Assembly (NCBI GenBank): GCA_030447415.1
Contig: JAUJOZ010000006.1
Location: 105,614-169,613 of the forward strand
Direction: 5' to 3'
Source: Thermomicrobiales bacterium
Lineage (GTDB): Bacteria; Chloroflexota; Chloroflexia; Thermomicrobiales; UBA6265
Length of the DNA stretch: 64,000 nt
The notes below the pieces were generated by a model, which saw only the letters and a program-made list of their open reading frames with translations, was not told where the DNA came from and did not search any database. Positions 50,982 to 59,257 of the stretch are shown in pieces. Position numbers and translations under genes: made by a program. Position 1 is the first letter of the stretch. Every line of letters starts with the position of its first letter.

Positions 50982-51461
50982 CGAACCTCCCCCTGCCTGA
51001 GATCGACGCCCGTCGCCGGGCGTGGCACCCGCCACGGGGACCAGCCTACGGTCCGGCAGCACGGCGGCCCATTGGTAGAACGACTTAATCGGCCTGCTTA
51101 ATCCCGACGTTCCGGTGCCTCCGCAGACGCCACCACCCACAACCCCGCCGCCGGCATCCAGTCCCGGCGCTTCCCGCACCTCGGCGTCGCACACCGCCGG
51201 GGCCCCCCATCCCGACGCCACGTGCGTGACTGTCGCGGGGTCTCTCGACGGGAGAAGCGAATAGCCCCCGAGCAGCGACCCCCGTGGCCGTTCGCTTGTC
51301 CCTTGGGCGGCTATCTGGCCGTGGCGCGCACTCGAACGCTGTCCGCGTTCGCTCTACCAGTTGGCCGGGCAAGCGAGGGCGCTGGCTCCGGGGCGCGGTC
51401 TATCCCGGCAGAGACCGCTCACGATGTCGCCGGTGCCAGGACCGGACGCGGGCCAACCGGA
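50982..51461. other. Intergenic region at the right edge of the accessory block
   Basis: It holds the second copy of the 34-bp direct repeat and GATTAAG written twice near 51.1 kb on the minus strand. A tRNA-like stretch on the minus strand (51310-51380) lacks a proper D stem and is not called. No gene. Confidence 0.35.
51401..51434. repeat. 34-bp direct repeat, right copy
   Basis: Same orientation as the left copy, with three mismatches. It lies about 30 bp past the 3' end of the APH-like gene. Confidence 0.7.
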
Positions 51462-52343
51462 TCAGGTGGCCTGGTGGACGCGGCCTGTGAGGCTCGAAAG
51501 ATCGCGTAGCACCTGCGCGGCCCTGTGGAGATAACGGTCCACGGTCGGGCGGTCGTGGTGGCGGATGGACCAGTCCACCTGGCGCAGGATCAGGTGGGCC
51601 AGGTAGACGCTGAGGATACCGGGTCGGACCCTGTCGACCACCTCGCGCCACAGCCGATCGCGCGCTGGTGCAGCGTCGTAGCAGTAGAAGACGAGCGTCA
51701 CGAGGTCGAAGGCTCGATCCCCCGAGCAGGCCCCCTCCCAGTCAACCATGCCGCTGATCGTGCCGCCGTCCACGAGGATGTTGGTGGGCTGGAAGTCGAA
51801 ATGCACCACATGGTCGGCCTCGCACACGTCGTCAGCGTGGGCCGTGACCAGCGTCTGCAGCCCGTCGAGAAGCTCCGCCGTGGCCGGCGAGTACGTCCGC
51901 AGCGGGCCGAGCAAGCAGTAGCCATCGCCGCCGGCAAGGACGGTGTCCACCACACGGGCGGGCCAGTCGCGAGGACCGGAGAGTGGCCACGCTTCCTGCA
52001 ACTCGTTCAGATCGAGCACGCCAGGCAGGAGATCGTGGGTGAGGACCCCCATCGTGGCACCCGGGAGCGCTTCCTGGATGGCATAACTCCCCTCTGGAAA
52101 GGCGCCAACGAGGCAATAGCGCGGCGCCGGATACCCGACGGCGCGCAAGGCAGCGGTAACCACCCCTGCCTCCCGATAGGGCTCCACGCCGGACGCATCC
52201 CCGCTCCACTTGAGGACGAAGCGTCTGCCCACCGCGTCGGTGATGGCGTACGCCCCCTGCTCGCCGGTCGCATACCGCGCACCGAGCTCAAACCCCGTCC
52301 CATGGCGTTCGTTGATGAGGTCTATCAGCGCCGACAGATGCAC
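51462..52343 (-). CDS. Aminoglycoside phosphotransferase (APH)-family kinase
   Basis: 293 residues. The GTG start was chosen by position; AGGGA precedes it. The kinase core is complete: Lys in RRFVLKWSGDA, the Glu helix (VEPYREAGVVTAALRAVGYP), Brenner motif VVHFDFQPTNILVD (catalytic Asp and Asn) and SGMVDWEGACSGDRAFDLVT (metal Asp). Real antibiotic-resistance APHs differ in size and context. Most such genes phosphorylate small molecules (for example sugars, homoserine or choline analogues). The substrate here is unknown. Not in an operon. Confidence 0.82.
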   Translation of the reverse strand: MHLSALIDLINERHGTGFELGARYATGEQGAYAITDAVGRRFVLKWSGDASGVEPYREAGVVTAALRAVGYPAPRYCLVGAFPEGSYAIQEALPGATMGVLTHDLLPGVLDLNELQEAWPLSGPRDWPARVVDTVLAGGDGYCLLGPLRTYSPATAELLDGLQTLVTAHADDVCEADHVVHFDFQPTNILVDGGTISGMVDWEGACSGDRAFDLVTLVFYCYDAAPARDRLWREVVDRVRPGILSVYLAHLILRQVDWSIRHHDRPTVDRYLHRAAQVLRDLSSLTGRVHQAT

Positions 52344-52481
52344 AAGCGTCCCTGCGGGCGGAGATCGGGAGCCGCGGAGATGATGCCGCGGGCCGGTCCG
52401 TCCTCCGATATCCCATCCGGACCGGACCTTCTGCCGTGAGCGCAGCCGGCAGGTGCGGGCCATCCTCTCATGAGCCGGTTC

Positions 52482-53573
52482 CTAGGAGGCCAGCGCACCG
52501 GAATTGGCACGCAGCGCGGCGATGATCATGCCGGCGATGCGCAGGTCATCCTGGAAGTCCTCGGGCGTCGTCTTCGGCGACACGCCCTTGGTGACTACAT
52601 CGTGGAAGTATTCCAGCTCGTGCGTGTACGGGTCTTTGTATGTCGGGCGCGTGACGCGCTCCGCGTAGGCGTCGCCGACCGTCTCGTGGACGACCAGGGT
52701 TGTCGGCAGGTGCCGGATGTAGGGGGAGTCGTACTGGACCCGCACCGACTTCGTCGCGCCGTAGACCTCGATGTGGGCGTCGAAGCGGCGCTGCTCGTCC
52801 ACCCCCGACTCGAGAACGGCGCAGTAGCCGTCGTACGCGAAGATCGCGGTGATGAACCGGCCGGCGTTCCAGTGGGCTGCGGCGAGGACCCGCCGGGGGA
52901 ACCCGAGCAACTCGCGCATCGCGGAGATGTCGTGGCTGTTGAGGCCGAGCAAGAACCGGTAGGCACCGATCACATCCGGCGCCGCCTCGCCGATCGCCTC
53001 CCGCACCAGCCGCTCCGCGCGCTCGGCCCGGTCGCGTGTCGCCGCCGGCGACACGTCGTCGAACCGATGGACGACGCTCGACTGCTCGATGATGAGCCGG
53101 TTCGGGCCGATGATGTCGCGGACCCGGGCGTAGTTGATCTTCCCCAGCCCGCGGACTTCCGCCACGGCCTGCACGAACGCCGGCGCGAACCGGCGCATGT
53201 AGGCCACCATCACCCGCACGCCCGCCTCATCCCGTGCCCGGATGATCGCGTCGGCCTCGGCCGGCGACAAGCACATCGGCTTCTCGACGAGGACGTGCTT
53301 GCCCTGCCCGGCGGCGGCGATCACGCAGTCAGCATGGTACTCGTCGCTGTTGAGGACGAAGACGGCGTCGAGGTCCGGCTGCCGCGTCAGCGCAATCGGG
53401 TCGTCGTAGTGGGCGTCGACCGCATACCGATCGCCGATCAACTGCAAGAGTCCGGGCGAGATGTCGCAGACGGCGGCGATCTCGAACCGGTCAGACAGCG
53501 CTTCCAGGATCGGCAGGTGGACAATTTGCGCGACCTCGCCGAGCCCGATGATCCCGACCCGCACGCGTTTCAC
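52482..53573 (-). CDS. Gfo/Idh/MocA-family oxidoreductase
   Basis: 363 residues from a GTG (a good GGGGAG lies nine bases upstream). Rossmann motif RVGIIGLGEVAQIVHLPILE; EKP motif KHVLVEKPMCLS; then the two-domain dehydrogenase fold (ARVRDIIGPNRLIIEQ, LNSHDISAMRELLG). Members oxidise or isomerise sugars and inositols with NAD(P). Gene order (divergent sugar isomerase/epimerase next door) suggests one sugar-inositol-like pathway. The intergenic region has palindromes that may be operators for both. Confidence 0.88.
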   Translation of the reverse strand: MKRVRVGIIGLGEVAQIVHLPILEALSDRFEIAAVCDISPGLLQLIGDRYAVDAHYDDPIALTRQPDLDAVFVLNSDEYHADCVIAAAGQGKHVLVEKPMCLSPAEADAIIRARDEAGVRVMVAYMRRFAPAFVQAVAEVRGLGKINYARVRDIIGPNRLIIEQSSVVHRFDDVSPAATRDRAERAERLVREAIGEAAPDVIGAYRFLLGLNSHDISAMRELLGFPRRVLAAAHWNAGRFITAIFAYDGYCAVLESGVDEQRRFDAHIEVYGATKSVRVQYDSPYIRHLPTTLVVHETVGDAYAERVTRPTYKDPYTHELEYFHDVVTKGVSPKTTPEDFQDDLRIAGMIIAALRANSGALAS

Positions 53574-53598
53574 GGCTGCTTGCTCCCCGACGTTCACC

Positions 53599-53631
53599 GT
53601 CGTTGCGCGCCCTGGTCGTCGGCGCAACGAC
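53599..53631. promoter_or_regulatory. Inverted repeat in the divergent gap
   Basis: Arms GTCGTTGCGC and GCGCAACGAC, 10 bp perfect, 13 nt apart. Candidate operator between the oxidoreductase and isomerase genes. Confidence 0.5.
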
Positions 53632-53664
53632 CGAATTGGTCTCGATCACGCCGCGCCGCCTAGA

Positions 53665-53678
53665 CCGTCGTACGACGG
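53665..53678. promoter_or_regulatory. 14-bp palindrome in the divergent gap
   Basis: CCGTCGTACGACGG, perfect. Candidate regulator site; a CATAAT nearby could be a -10 but no -35 was found at the right distance. Confidence 0.45.
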
Positions 53679-53739
53679 CCGCGCCTGCACTGCGGCATAA
53701 TCGCCCGTCGGCGCACGACGCGAGCCACGGTGGAGCGGT

Positions 53740-54570
53740 ATGGCGGCCAACCCGATCTCCTGTCACCTCATCACCTGGGGCAGCGACCTCGACACCGGCA
53801 TGCGCGAGGCGGCCGAGCTCGGGTTCCACGCCTGCGAGACCTTCACGCACCTCGCGCTCGAGTACGAGGATCGCGTCGAGGAGTTTCAGGAGCGTCTCGC
53901 CGCGAATGGCCTCGTCCTCTCCGCCCTCTACGGCGGTGGCCGCTTCAGCGATCCCGACCGGGCCGATGAGGTCATCGCCTACAACACCCGTGTCGCCCGG
54001 TTCCTCGCCGCGCTTGGCGTCAATCGCATCGTCTTCGGCCCGCGCGGCCCTCGTACCACCAAGACCGGCCCGGACGAGCTGCGGCAGATGGCGCGCACGA
54101 TCGACGAGGCCGCGCGCCGCACGGCCGACCTCGGGGTGCTGGCCTGCGTCCATCCCCACCTTGGCACGGAGCTCCAGGACCGCGAGGAGGTCGAGGCCGT
54201 CCTCGATGCCACCGACGAGCGGTTCGTCCACTTTTGCCCGGACACCGCGCACCTGACGGCGGCGGGGATGGACGCCGCAGCGATGATTCGCGCCTACGGT
54301 TCCCGCATCCGGTATCTACACCTCAAGGACCTCACGCCGAGCGATCCCGACCCGGCCGTTTTCGCTTCCCGGTCCGGCGACGAAGCGCTCCCCATCTTCT
54401 GCGAGCTGGGGCTGGGCACCATCGACTTCCCACCGATCATCCAGGCCATCCGGGACGTCGGCTACGACGGCTGGTTGACCGTCGAGATCGACCAGTCCAC
54501 GAGCACGCCGTACCAGAGCCTGCGCCAGTGCCGGGATTTCATCCAGAACACCCTCGGCTTGGCCATCTGA
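53740..54570 (+). CDS. Sugar phosphate isomerase/epimerase (AP endonuclease 2 fold)
   Basis: 276 residues. TIM barrel of the xylose-isomerase-like group: AANPISCHLITWGSDLDTGM, ACETFTHLALEYEDRVEEF, GVNRIVFGPRG, ADLGVLACVHPHLGTELQDR (metal His/Glu), FVHFCPDTAHLTAAGMDAAA (metal Asp/His), IRYLHLKDLTPSDPDPAVF, YDGWLTVEIDQST (last Glu). This pattern is that of IolE/inosose-dehydratase-like and related enzymes. GGTGGAG lies before the ATG. It is probably co-expressed with the divergent oxidoreductase and may be followed in the same transcript by the LLM oxidoreductase. Confidence 0.88.
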   Translation: MAANPISCHLITWGSDLDTGMREAAELGFHACETFTHLALEYEDRVEEFQERLAANGLVLSALYGGGRFSDPDRADEVIAYNTRVARFLAALGVNRIVFGPRGPRTTKTGPDELRQMARTIDEAARRTADLGVLACVHPHLGTELQDREEVEAVLDATDERFVHFCPDTAHLTAAGMDAAAMIRAYGSRIRYLHLKDLTPSDPDPAVFASRSGDEALPIFCELGLGTIDFPPIIQAIRDVGYDGWLTVEIDQSTSTPYQSLRQCRDFIQNTLGLAI

Positions 54571-54658
54571 CCCCAGCGGCAAAGAACCGCCCGGCGTCCA
54601 CGCAATCGGCGTCGGCGGTTGCAACGCCTTGCTGGTTCGTGGTGAGAAGGAAGGACCG

Positions 54659-55702
54659 ATGGAGACGCCCCTGTCGCTGCACCCCTGGGTGGCCGAGCGC
54701 CGTCACCGGATCGGCTTCGCCCTCCAGGCCTTCCCCGAGCTTGGCGACCAGCTCGTGGCGACCGGACGGCTGGCCGAGGAACTCGGCTTCGACGCTTTCT
54801 TCGTTGGGGACCACCCCGGCTGGGCCCACGACTGCTGGGTGCAGCTCACCGCCCTCGCCCTCACCACCGAACGGATTAGCCTCGGTCCCCTCGTGACCTG
54901 CGCCGCCTACCGGCCGCCGGTGGTGACAGCTCGCCTCGCGGCCGACGTCGACCGCCTCAGCAAAGGCCGCCTGGTCCTCGGCCTCGGCATCGGGTGGGAC
55001 GCGTCGGCATACGGCTGGGGCACCAACGAGTTCGCCCGCCTGGGGCTACCCTACCCGCCGGCGCGGCAGCGGCAGGCGGCGCTGGAGGAGGCGGTCACCA
55101 TCATCCGCGGCGTCTGGGGGCCGGAGCCGTTTAACTTCCAGGGAAACCACTATACGGCCACCGATGTCCAGGTTGACCCACCGCCGGTGCAGCGGCCGGG
55201 GCCGCCGTTGGTCATCCCCGGCGCCGGGGAGCGAGTGACGCTGCGCCAGGTGGCCCGCTTCGCCGACGCCTGCAACTTCGGCGCGGGGCCGACCGGTGGG
55301 GTCGACACGCCGGACGAGGTGCGTCACAGGTTCGCGACCCTGCGGCGCCACTGCGAGGAGGTGGGTCGCCCGTACGATGACATCCTGCGCAGTCACTTCG
55401 TGGTCTGGCTGATTGTGGCGGAGGACGAGGCCGGGGTGCGGGCCAAGCTCGACCGCCACTTCCCCGATGGCCTCGACGAGGTCTGGAGCCGGCTCGTGGT
55501 GGCGGGGACGCCGGACACGATTGTCCGCTACTACCAGGAGCTGGCGGACGCCGGGATGCAGTACTTCGTCGTCCAGGTCCTTGACCCCAACGACGAGGAG
55601 ACGTTCCGGCTGGTGGCGCGGGAAGTCGCACCGAAGATCAAACCGGTCGGAACCGAGGCGAGGACGCAGGGTGCGTCCGGTGATGGCCTGATGGGTCCGT
55701 GA
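54659..55702 (+). CDS. LLM-class (luciferase-like) flavin-dependent oxidoreductase
   Basis: 347 residues. F420 or FMN-dependent TIM-barrel enzyme: RIGFALQAFPELGDQLVATG, EELGFDAFFVGDHPGWAHDC, TERISLGPLVTCAAYRPPVV, GRLVLGLGIGWDASAYGWGT, EAVTIIRGVW and GPPLVIPGAGERVTLRQVAR. The substrate is not predictable from sequence. AAGGA lies just upstream of the ATG. The gap to the isomerase gene is 88 bases, so co-transcription is possible. Confidence 0.87.
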   Translation: METPLSLHPWVAERRHRIGFALQAFPELGDQLVATGRLAEELGFDAFFVGDHPGWAHDCWVQLTALALTTERISLGPLVTCAAYRPPVVTARLAADVDRLSKGRLVLGLGIGWDASAYGWGTNEFARLGLPYPPARQRQAALEEAVTIIRGVWGPEPFNFQGNHYTATDVQVDPPPVQRPGPPLVIPGAGERVTLRQVARFADACNFGAGPTGGVDTPDEVRHRFATLRRHCEEVGRPYDDILRSHFVVWLIVAEDEAGVRAKLDRHFPDGLDEVWSRLVVAGTPDTIVRYYQELADAGMQYFVVQVLDPNDEETFRLVAREVAPKIKPVGTEARTQGASGDGLMGP

Positions 55703-55832
55703 ACCGGCCGCTTCCGCACCGTCGGATCCCGCCGAAGGTGGCGCGTGGTTCAGCACATTCACCGATCGCATCGTCGCCGCCACAGGTCTCGGCTCGCGGA
55801 GGGGATCCTCGATCCGTTGGGAGGAGATGGTG

Positions 55833-56675
55833 ATGTCGTCGAAGCCGTGGACGTACCTGCCGAGCGAGCGTGGCGCGCTCGATGTCGACCGCGCCTTCTA
55901 CGACCGCCTGGCGGCTGAGACCGATCGCTGGACGCCGATCGAGCAGTTCGTCGTGCCGATCCGCTCGGGACGCGCCTGGCCGGTGCTGGCCGGCCAGCTG
56001 TGCCGGATCGTCGTCGTCGAAGGCCCGCAGGTCGCCGACTTCAACGCCTGGAGCCTCCACAACCCGCGTGAGCGCTTCTGGGCAGCGCGGACGCGGCAGC
56101 TCGAGAGCACGCATGTCACGACCGGCCATCGCCTCTGGTCGACCCTCCCCTACCTGCGCCCGATGCTGACGATCACCAACGACACGATCGCCTACGGCGT
56201 CGACGAAGAAGGCGGCCGCTGCCACGACCTACTGGGGTCGCGTTGTGACCCGTACGTCAACAAGATCCTCACGGGCGAGGAGTTCGATGAGCACTGCCAC
56301 TCCAATCTGACCCGGGCGATCCTGCCCTACCGGTTGACGGAGCTCGACGTCCACGACGTGCTCAACATCTTCCAAGTGACCGGCCTCATGCCGGACGGGC
56401 GCTACTTCATGAAGGCGAGCCCGGCCAAGCGCGGCGACTTCTTCGAGTTCTTCGCCGAGATCGACCTGCTCTGCGCCATCTCGACGTGCCCGGGCGGTGA
56501 TCTCTCGGTCCCGCTATGGGGACCGGAGGCGGGCGACCCGCTCCCGACGTGCCGACCGCTCGGCGTGGAGGTCTACCAACCCGCCGCGGAGTTGTTGGCC
56601 GGTTGGGTATCGCCGGCGCCTGCCGACTACCGTGGCAACCATGGGATGCGGCGCCCGGTCTCCGACGAGGCATAG
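55833..56675 (+). CDS. DUF1989-family (urea-carboxylase-associated type) protein
   Basis: 280 residues. The start at MSSKPWTYLP was chosen because GGGAGGAG stands at normal spacing; an ATG two codons earlier has it touching. Conserved family features: QFVVPIRSGRAWPVLAGQLC, VADFNAWSLHNPRERFWAAR, TGHRLWSTLPYLRPMLTITN, GSRCDPYVNKILTGEEFDE and a C-terminal CPGGDLSVP motif. Family members bind metal and have been linked to urea or guanidine metabolism; the exact reaction is not established. Intact; no urea carboxylase nearby. Confidence 0.85.
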   Translation: MSSKPWTYLPSERGALDVDRAFYDRLAAETDRWTPIEQFVVPIRSGRAWPVLAGQLCRIVVVEGPQVADFNAWSLHNPRERFWAARTRQLESTHVTTGHRLWSTLPYLRPMLTITNDTIAYGVDEEGGRCHDLLGSRCDPYVNKILTGEEFDEHCHSNLTRAILPYRLTELDVHDVLNIFQVTGLMPDGRYFMKASPAKRGDFFEFFAEIDLLCAISTCPGGDLSVPLWGPEAGDPLPTCRPLGVEVYQPAAELLAGWVSPAPADYRGNHGMRRPVSDEA

Positions 56676-56995
56676 TCCCCTAGGAATCGATGCGGGCCCC
56701 TCGCGTGCGCCGCTCCGGCTCGCCCGCTCCGTGACCAACTGGAGAGTGCTCCCCGCGTCCTAAGCCCTCGTGCCCTGGGCGGTGCCTGCGCGTTACGGGC
56801 GCGCGGAGCCAGCAAGCGCCCCAGTCTGGACGAGATTCCCCACCCGAACCGCCAACCGTCACCGCCTGCGACCCGGTGGGGCCAACCCAACGTTCGACCA
56901 AGCCCCGCATGCGACCACGCGGGGAAGGGTGGATCGCTCGGCCGGCGGGCTGGGTGCCCCGAGGCTCGGACACAGAACTCGGTCGGATCGTCTCG
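56676..56995. other. Interval without a recognised gene
   Basis: Convergent gap between the DUF1989 and S9-peptidase genes. No clear terminator and no convincing short gene. Confidence 0.35.
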
Positions 56996-58812
56996 TTACT
57001 CTTGAAGCAGGTGCTGCTCGAAAAACGCCGCGGTGTCGCGCAGGGCCTTGAGCTCGTTCTCCCGCTTGGTGAAGCCGTGGCCCTCGTCGGGGTAGACGTC
57101 GTAGCGGACGGCTACGCCGCGGTCACGGAGACGCTGAACGATCTGGTCGCTCTCGCCCTGGGGCACCCGCGGGTCGTTAGCGCCCTGGATCACGAAGAGC
57201 GGGGCCGTGATTTGGTCCGCGTAGGTGACCGGCGACCGGGCCAGCAGGAACTCCCGCTCCGTCTCGGGGTCGCCAATCAACTCGGCGTCGAAGCGCCGCC
57301 ATGTCGGCGGCCCGGTTTCGATCAACGTGATCAGGTTCGACGGGCCGACAATGTCCACCGCCGCCGCCCAGAGGTCGGGCAGCCGGCTGACGCAGGAGAG
57401 GACGGCAAAGCCGCCGAACGACCCGCCGAAGACCCCGAGCCGTGTCCCGTCGACCCAAGGGAGCCCGCGCAGATACTCGGCGGCCGCGGCGAAGTCGCCG
57501 AGCTCGGCGCCGCCCCAGTCATGGTAGATCAGCTTCTGGTAGGCCCGACCGTAGCCGGTCGAGCCACGGACGTTCGGCGCGAAGATGCCGATGCCCCGGC
57601 TGAGCAGGTATTGGTAGAGACCGTCGTAGGTCGGCCGCTCCTGTCCCTCCGGACCGCCGTGGATGGAGAGCACCACCGGGAATGGACCGTCGCCGGGCGG
57701 TCGGTAGAGGAACGCCGGAATGTCCCGGCCGTCGTGCGTCGGGTAGGTGACCAGCTCCGGCCGGACCAGCTCCTCCTCGGGGATCCTTCCCAGGAAGCCG
57801 TGGGTCAGCTGGATGATCGTGCCGGCGGTGAGGTCCAGGACGAACAGCTCGGCCGGGTGCTGGGGGCGGCTGAGGCGCAGCCCGAGCTTGGTGCCGGACG
57901 GGGCTGCCTCGAGCAGGGAAATGACCCCCTCCGGCAGCTCGGGCAGGCTGACCGATTCGCCGGACGTCAGGTCGCGGGCGAAGAGGCGGGAGGCGCCGCC
58001 TTCGTTGACCACCCAGGCCAGGTAGCGGCCGTCCGGGGTGGCGGTCACGGCCTCGACATCCCACTCCGGCGTCTCGATCCACTCGAGCGCCCGCGGTCGA
58101 GCCGGTAGAACGCGAGCCCGAGGAACTGCCGGCCCTCGTCCGTGATCAGATAGAAGCCGGTGCCGTCGGCGGCCCAGGGACCAGGAATGTCGCGCGCCTC
58201 GCCCTCGTGCGGGGTGAGGCGGCGCGTCCCGCCGTCGTCGAGCGAGACAAGATGAACGTCGAAGTCAGCGTTCGATTTGACCTCCAACGCGGTCAGCTGC
58301 CGGCCGTCGGGCGACCAGGCGACTGGATGGTAGTAGGCGTCGCCGGCGAGCGGCCGGCCGACTTCCGCGCCGTCGAGATCCCGGACGATGACGTCCTGGT
58401 CGGTCGGCGCCCGGTCGTTGGCCGAGTACGCCACCGCGCGGCCATCCGGGGACCAGGGCCGGTCGGCGAGGAAGTGCTGGGCCGTGGGTGCGTCGGTGAG
58501 CGGCTCCGGGCGACCGCCGCGCGCCGGAATGCGGTAGACCTGGTGGAACTCATCCCCCTGGCGGTCGGCGGTGAAGAGGATCGAGGTGCCATCGGGCGCC
58601 CAGGCGATCTGCCGCACCGCCTGATCCGCGAAGAGTGTCAACTGGTGGGGGTAGCCGCCGGCAGTGTCCTGGCGCCAGAGGTTGAACTGGCCGGAGGTGT
58701 CGGTCGAGTAGGCGACCTCGCCCCCGTCGGGCGAGAACGTCAGCGTCGGCTGGTATCGCCGCACGGCCGTGAATTGCTCGAAGGTGTAGCGAGGGCGCGT
58801 CCGATCTCCCAT
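56996..58812 (-). pseudogene. S9 prolyl-oligopeptidase-family peptidase, one frameshift
   Basis: 605-residue enzyme if the frame is restored. The first part (MGDRTRPRYTFEQFTAVRRY, FSPDGGEVAYSTDTSGQFNL, RPWSPDGRAVAYSANDRAP) is a beta-propeller. After a one-base shift near 58093 it continues TATPDGRYLAWVVNEGGASR and the alpha/beta hydrolase domain: VLSIHGGPEGQERPTYDGLY, APNVRGSTGYGRAYQKL, VFGGSFGGFAVLS (Ser), IQGANDPRVPQGE (Asp), PDEGHGFTKREN (His). The catalytic triad is complete. There is no signal peptide. Paralogue of the intact gene transcribed divergently. Confidence 0.85.
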
Positions 58813-59257
58813 GGTGGGGTTTGCTCCTCCTCTACCGGCGCCGGGGCCGAAAACCACGGTCCCGCCGACAAACCGACCGAATAGGTGCCGAAGGGGATCG
58901 GTGCTCCGAGGTCCGGTGGGCAAGGATACCTCCCCGACCATCCAGAGGCGGGTACGACGATCGGAAACCGGACCCCTGTTCCGGTCGAGCGGCCAGTGGG
59001 GTGGCTGGTGTCGGGCCGCGACACTCGGCGACCGCGAACAAAATCTGGCCTGCCGAACAATGCCCCGTCTGCCGCCCCTGATCCGCTGCCACGGCACCTT
59101 AGCCGCCCTCGCGCCGGGCGGCCCGCGGTGCCGACGACCGTGTCGTCGTGGAGCCGGCGTCCTCGGTCCGATGGGCAGCCGACGTTGGCCGGCGGCGGTA
59201 AGCTACGCGAGCCGTATCGCCGCGTGCCCGTCCGCGGATGCCCGAGAGAGGACCCGT
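58813..59257. other. Divergent intergenic region between the S9 peptidases
   Basis: 445 bp without a gene. Promoter-like boxes were not convincing on either strand. Some GC-rich inverted repeats occur but none stands out. Confidence 0.3.

Noticed and set aside
51310..51380. tRNA-like stretch on the minus strand (GGTAGAGC and GTTCGAGT)
   Set aside because: No matching D stem in front of GGTAGAGC, too little sequence for an anticodon arm between the two motifs, and no acceptor pairing.
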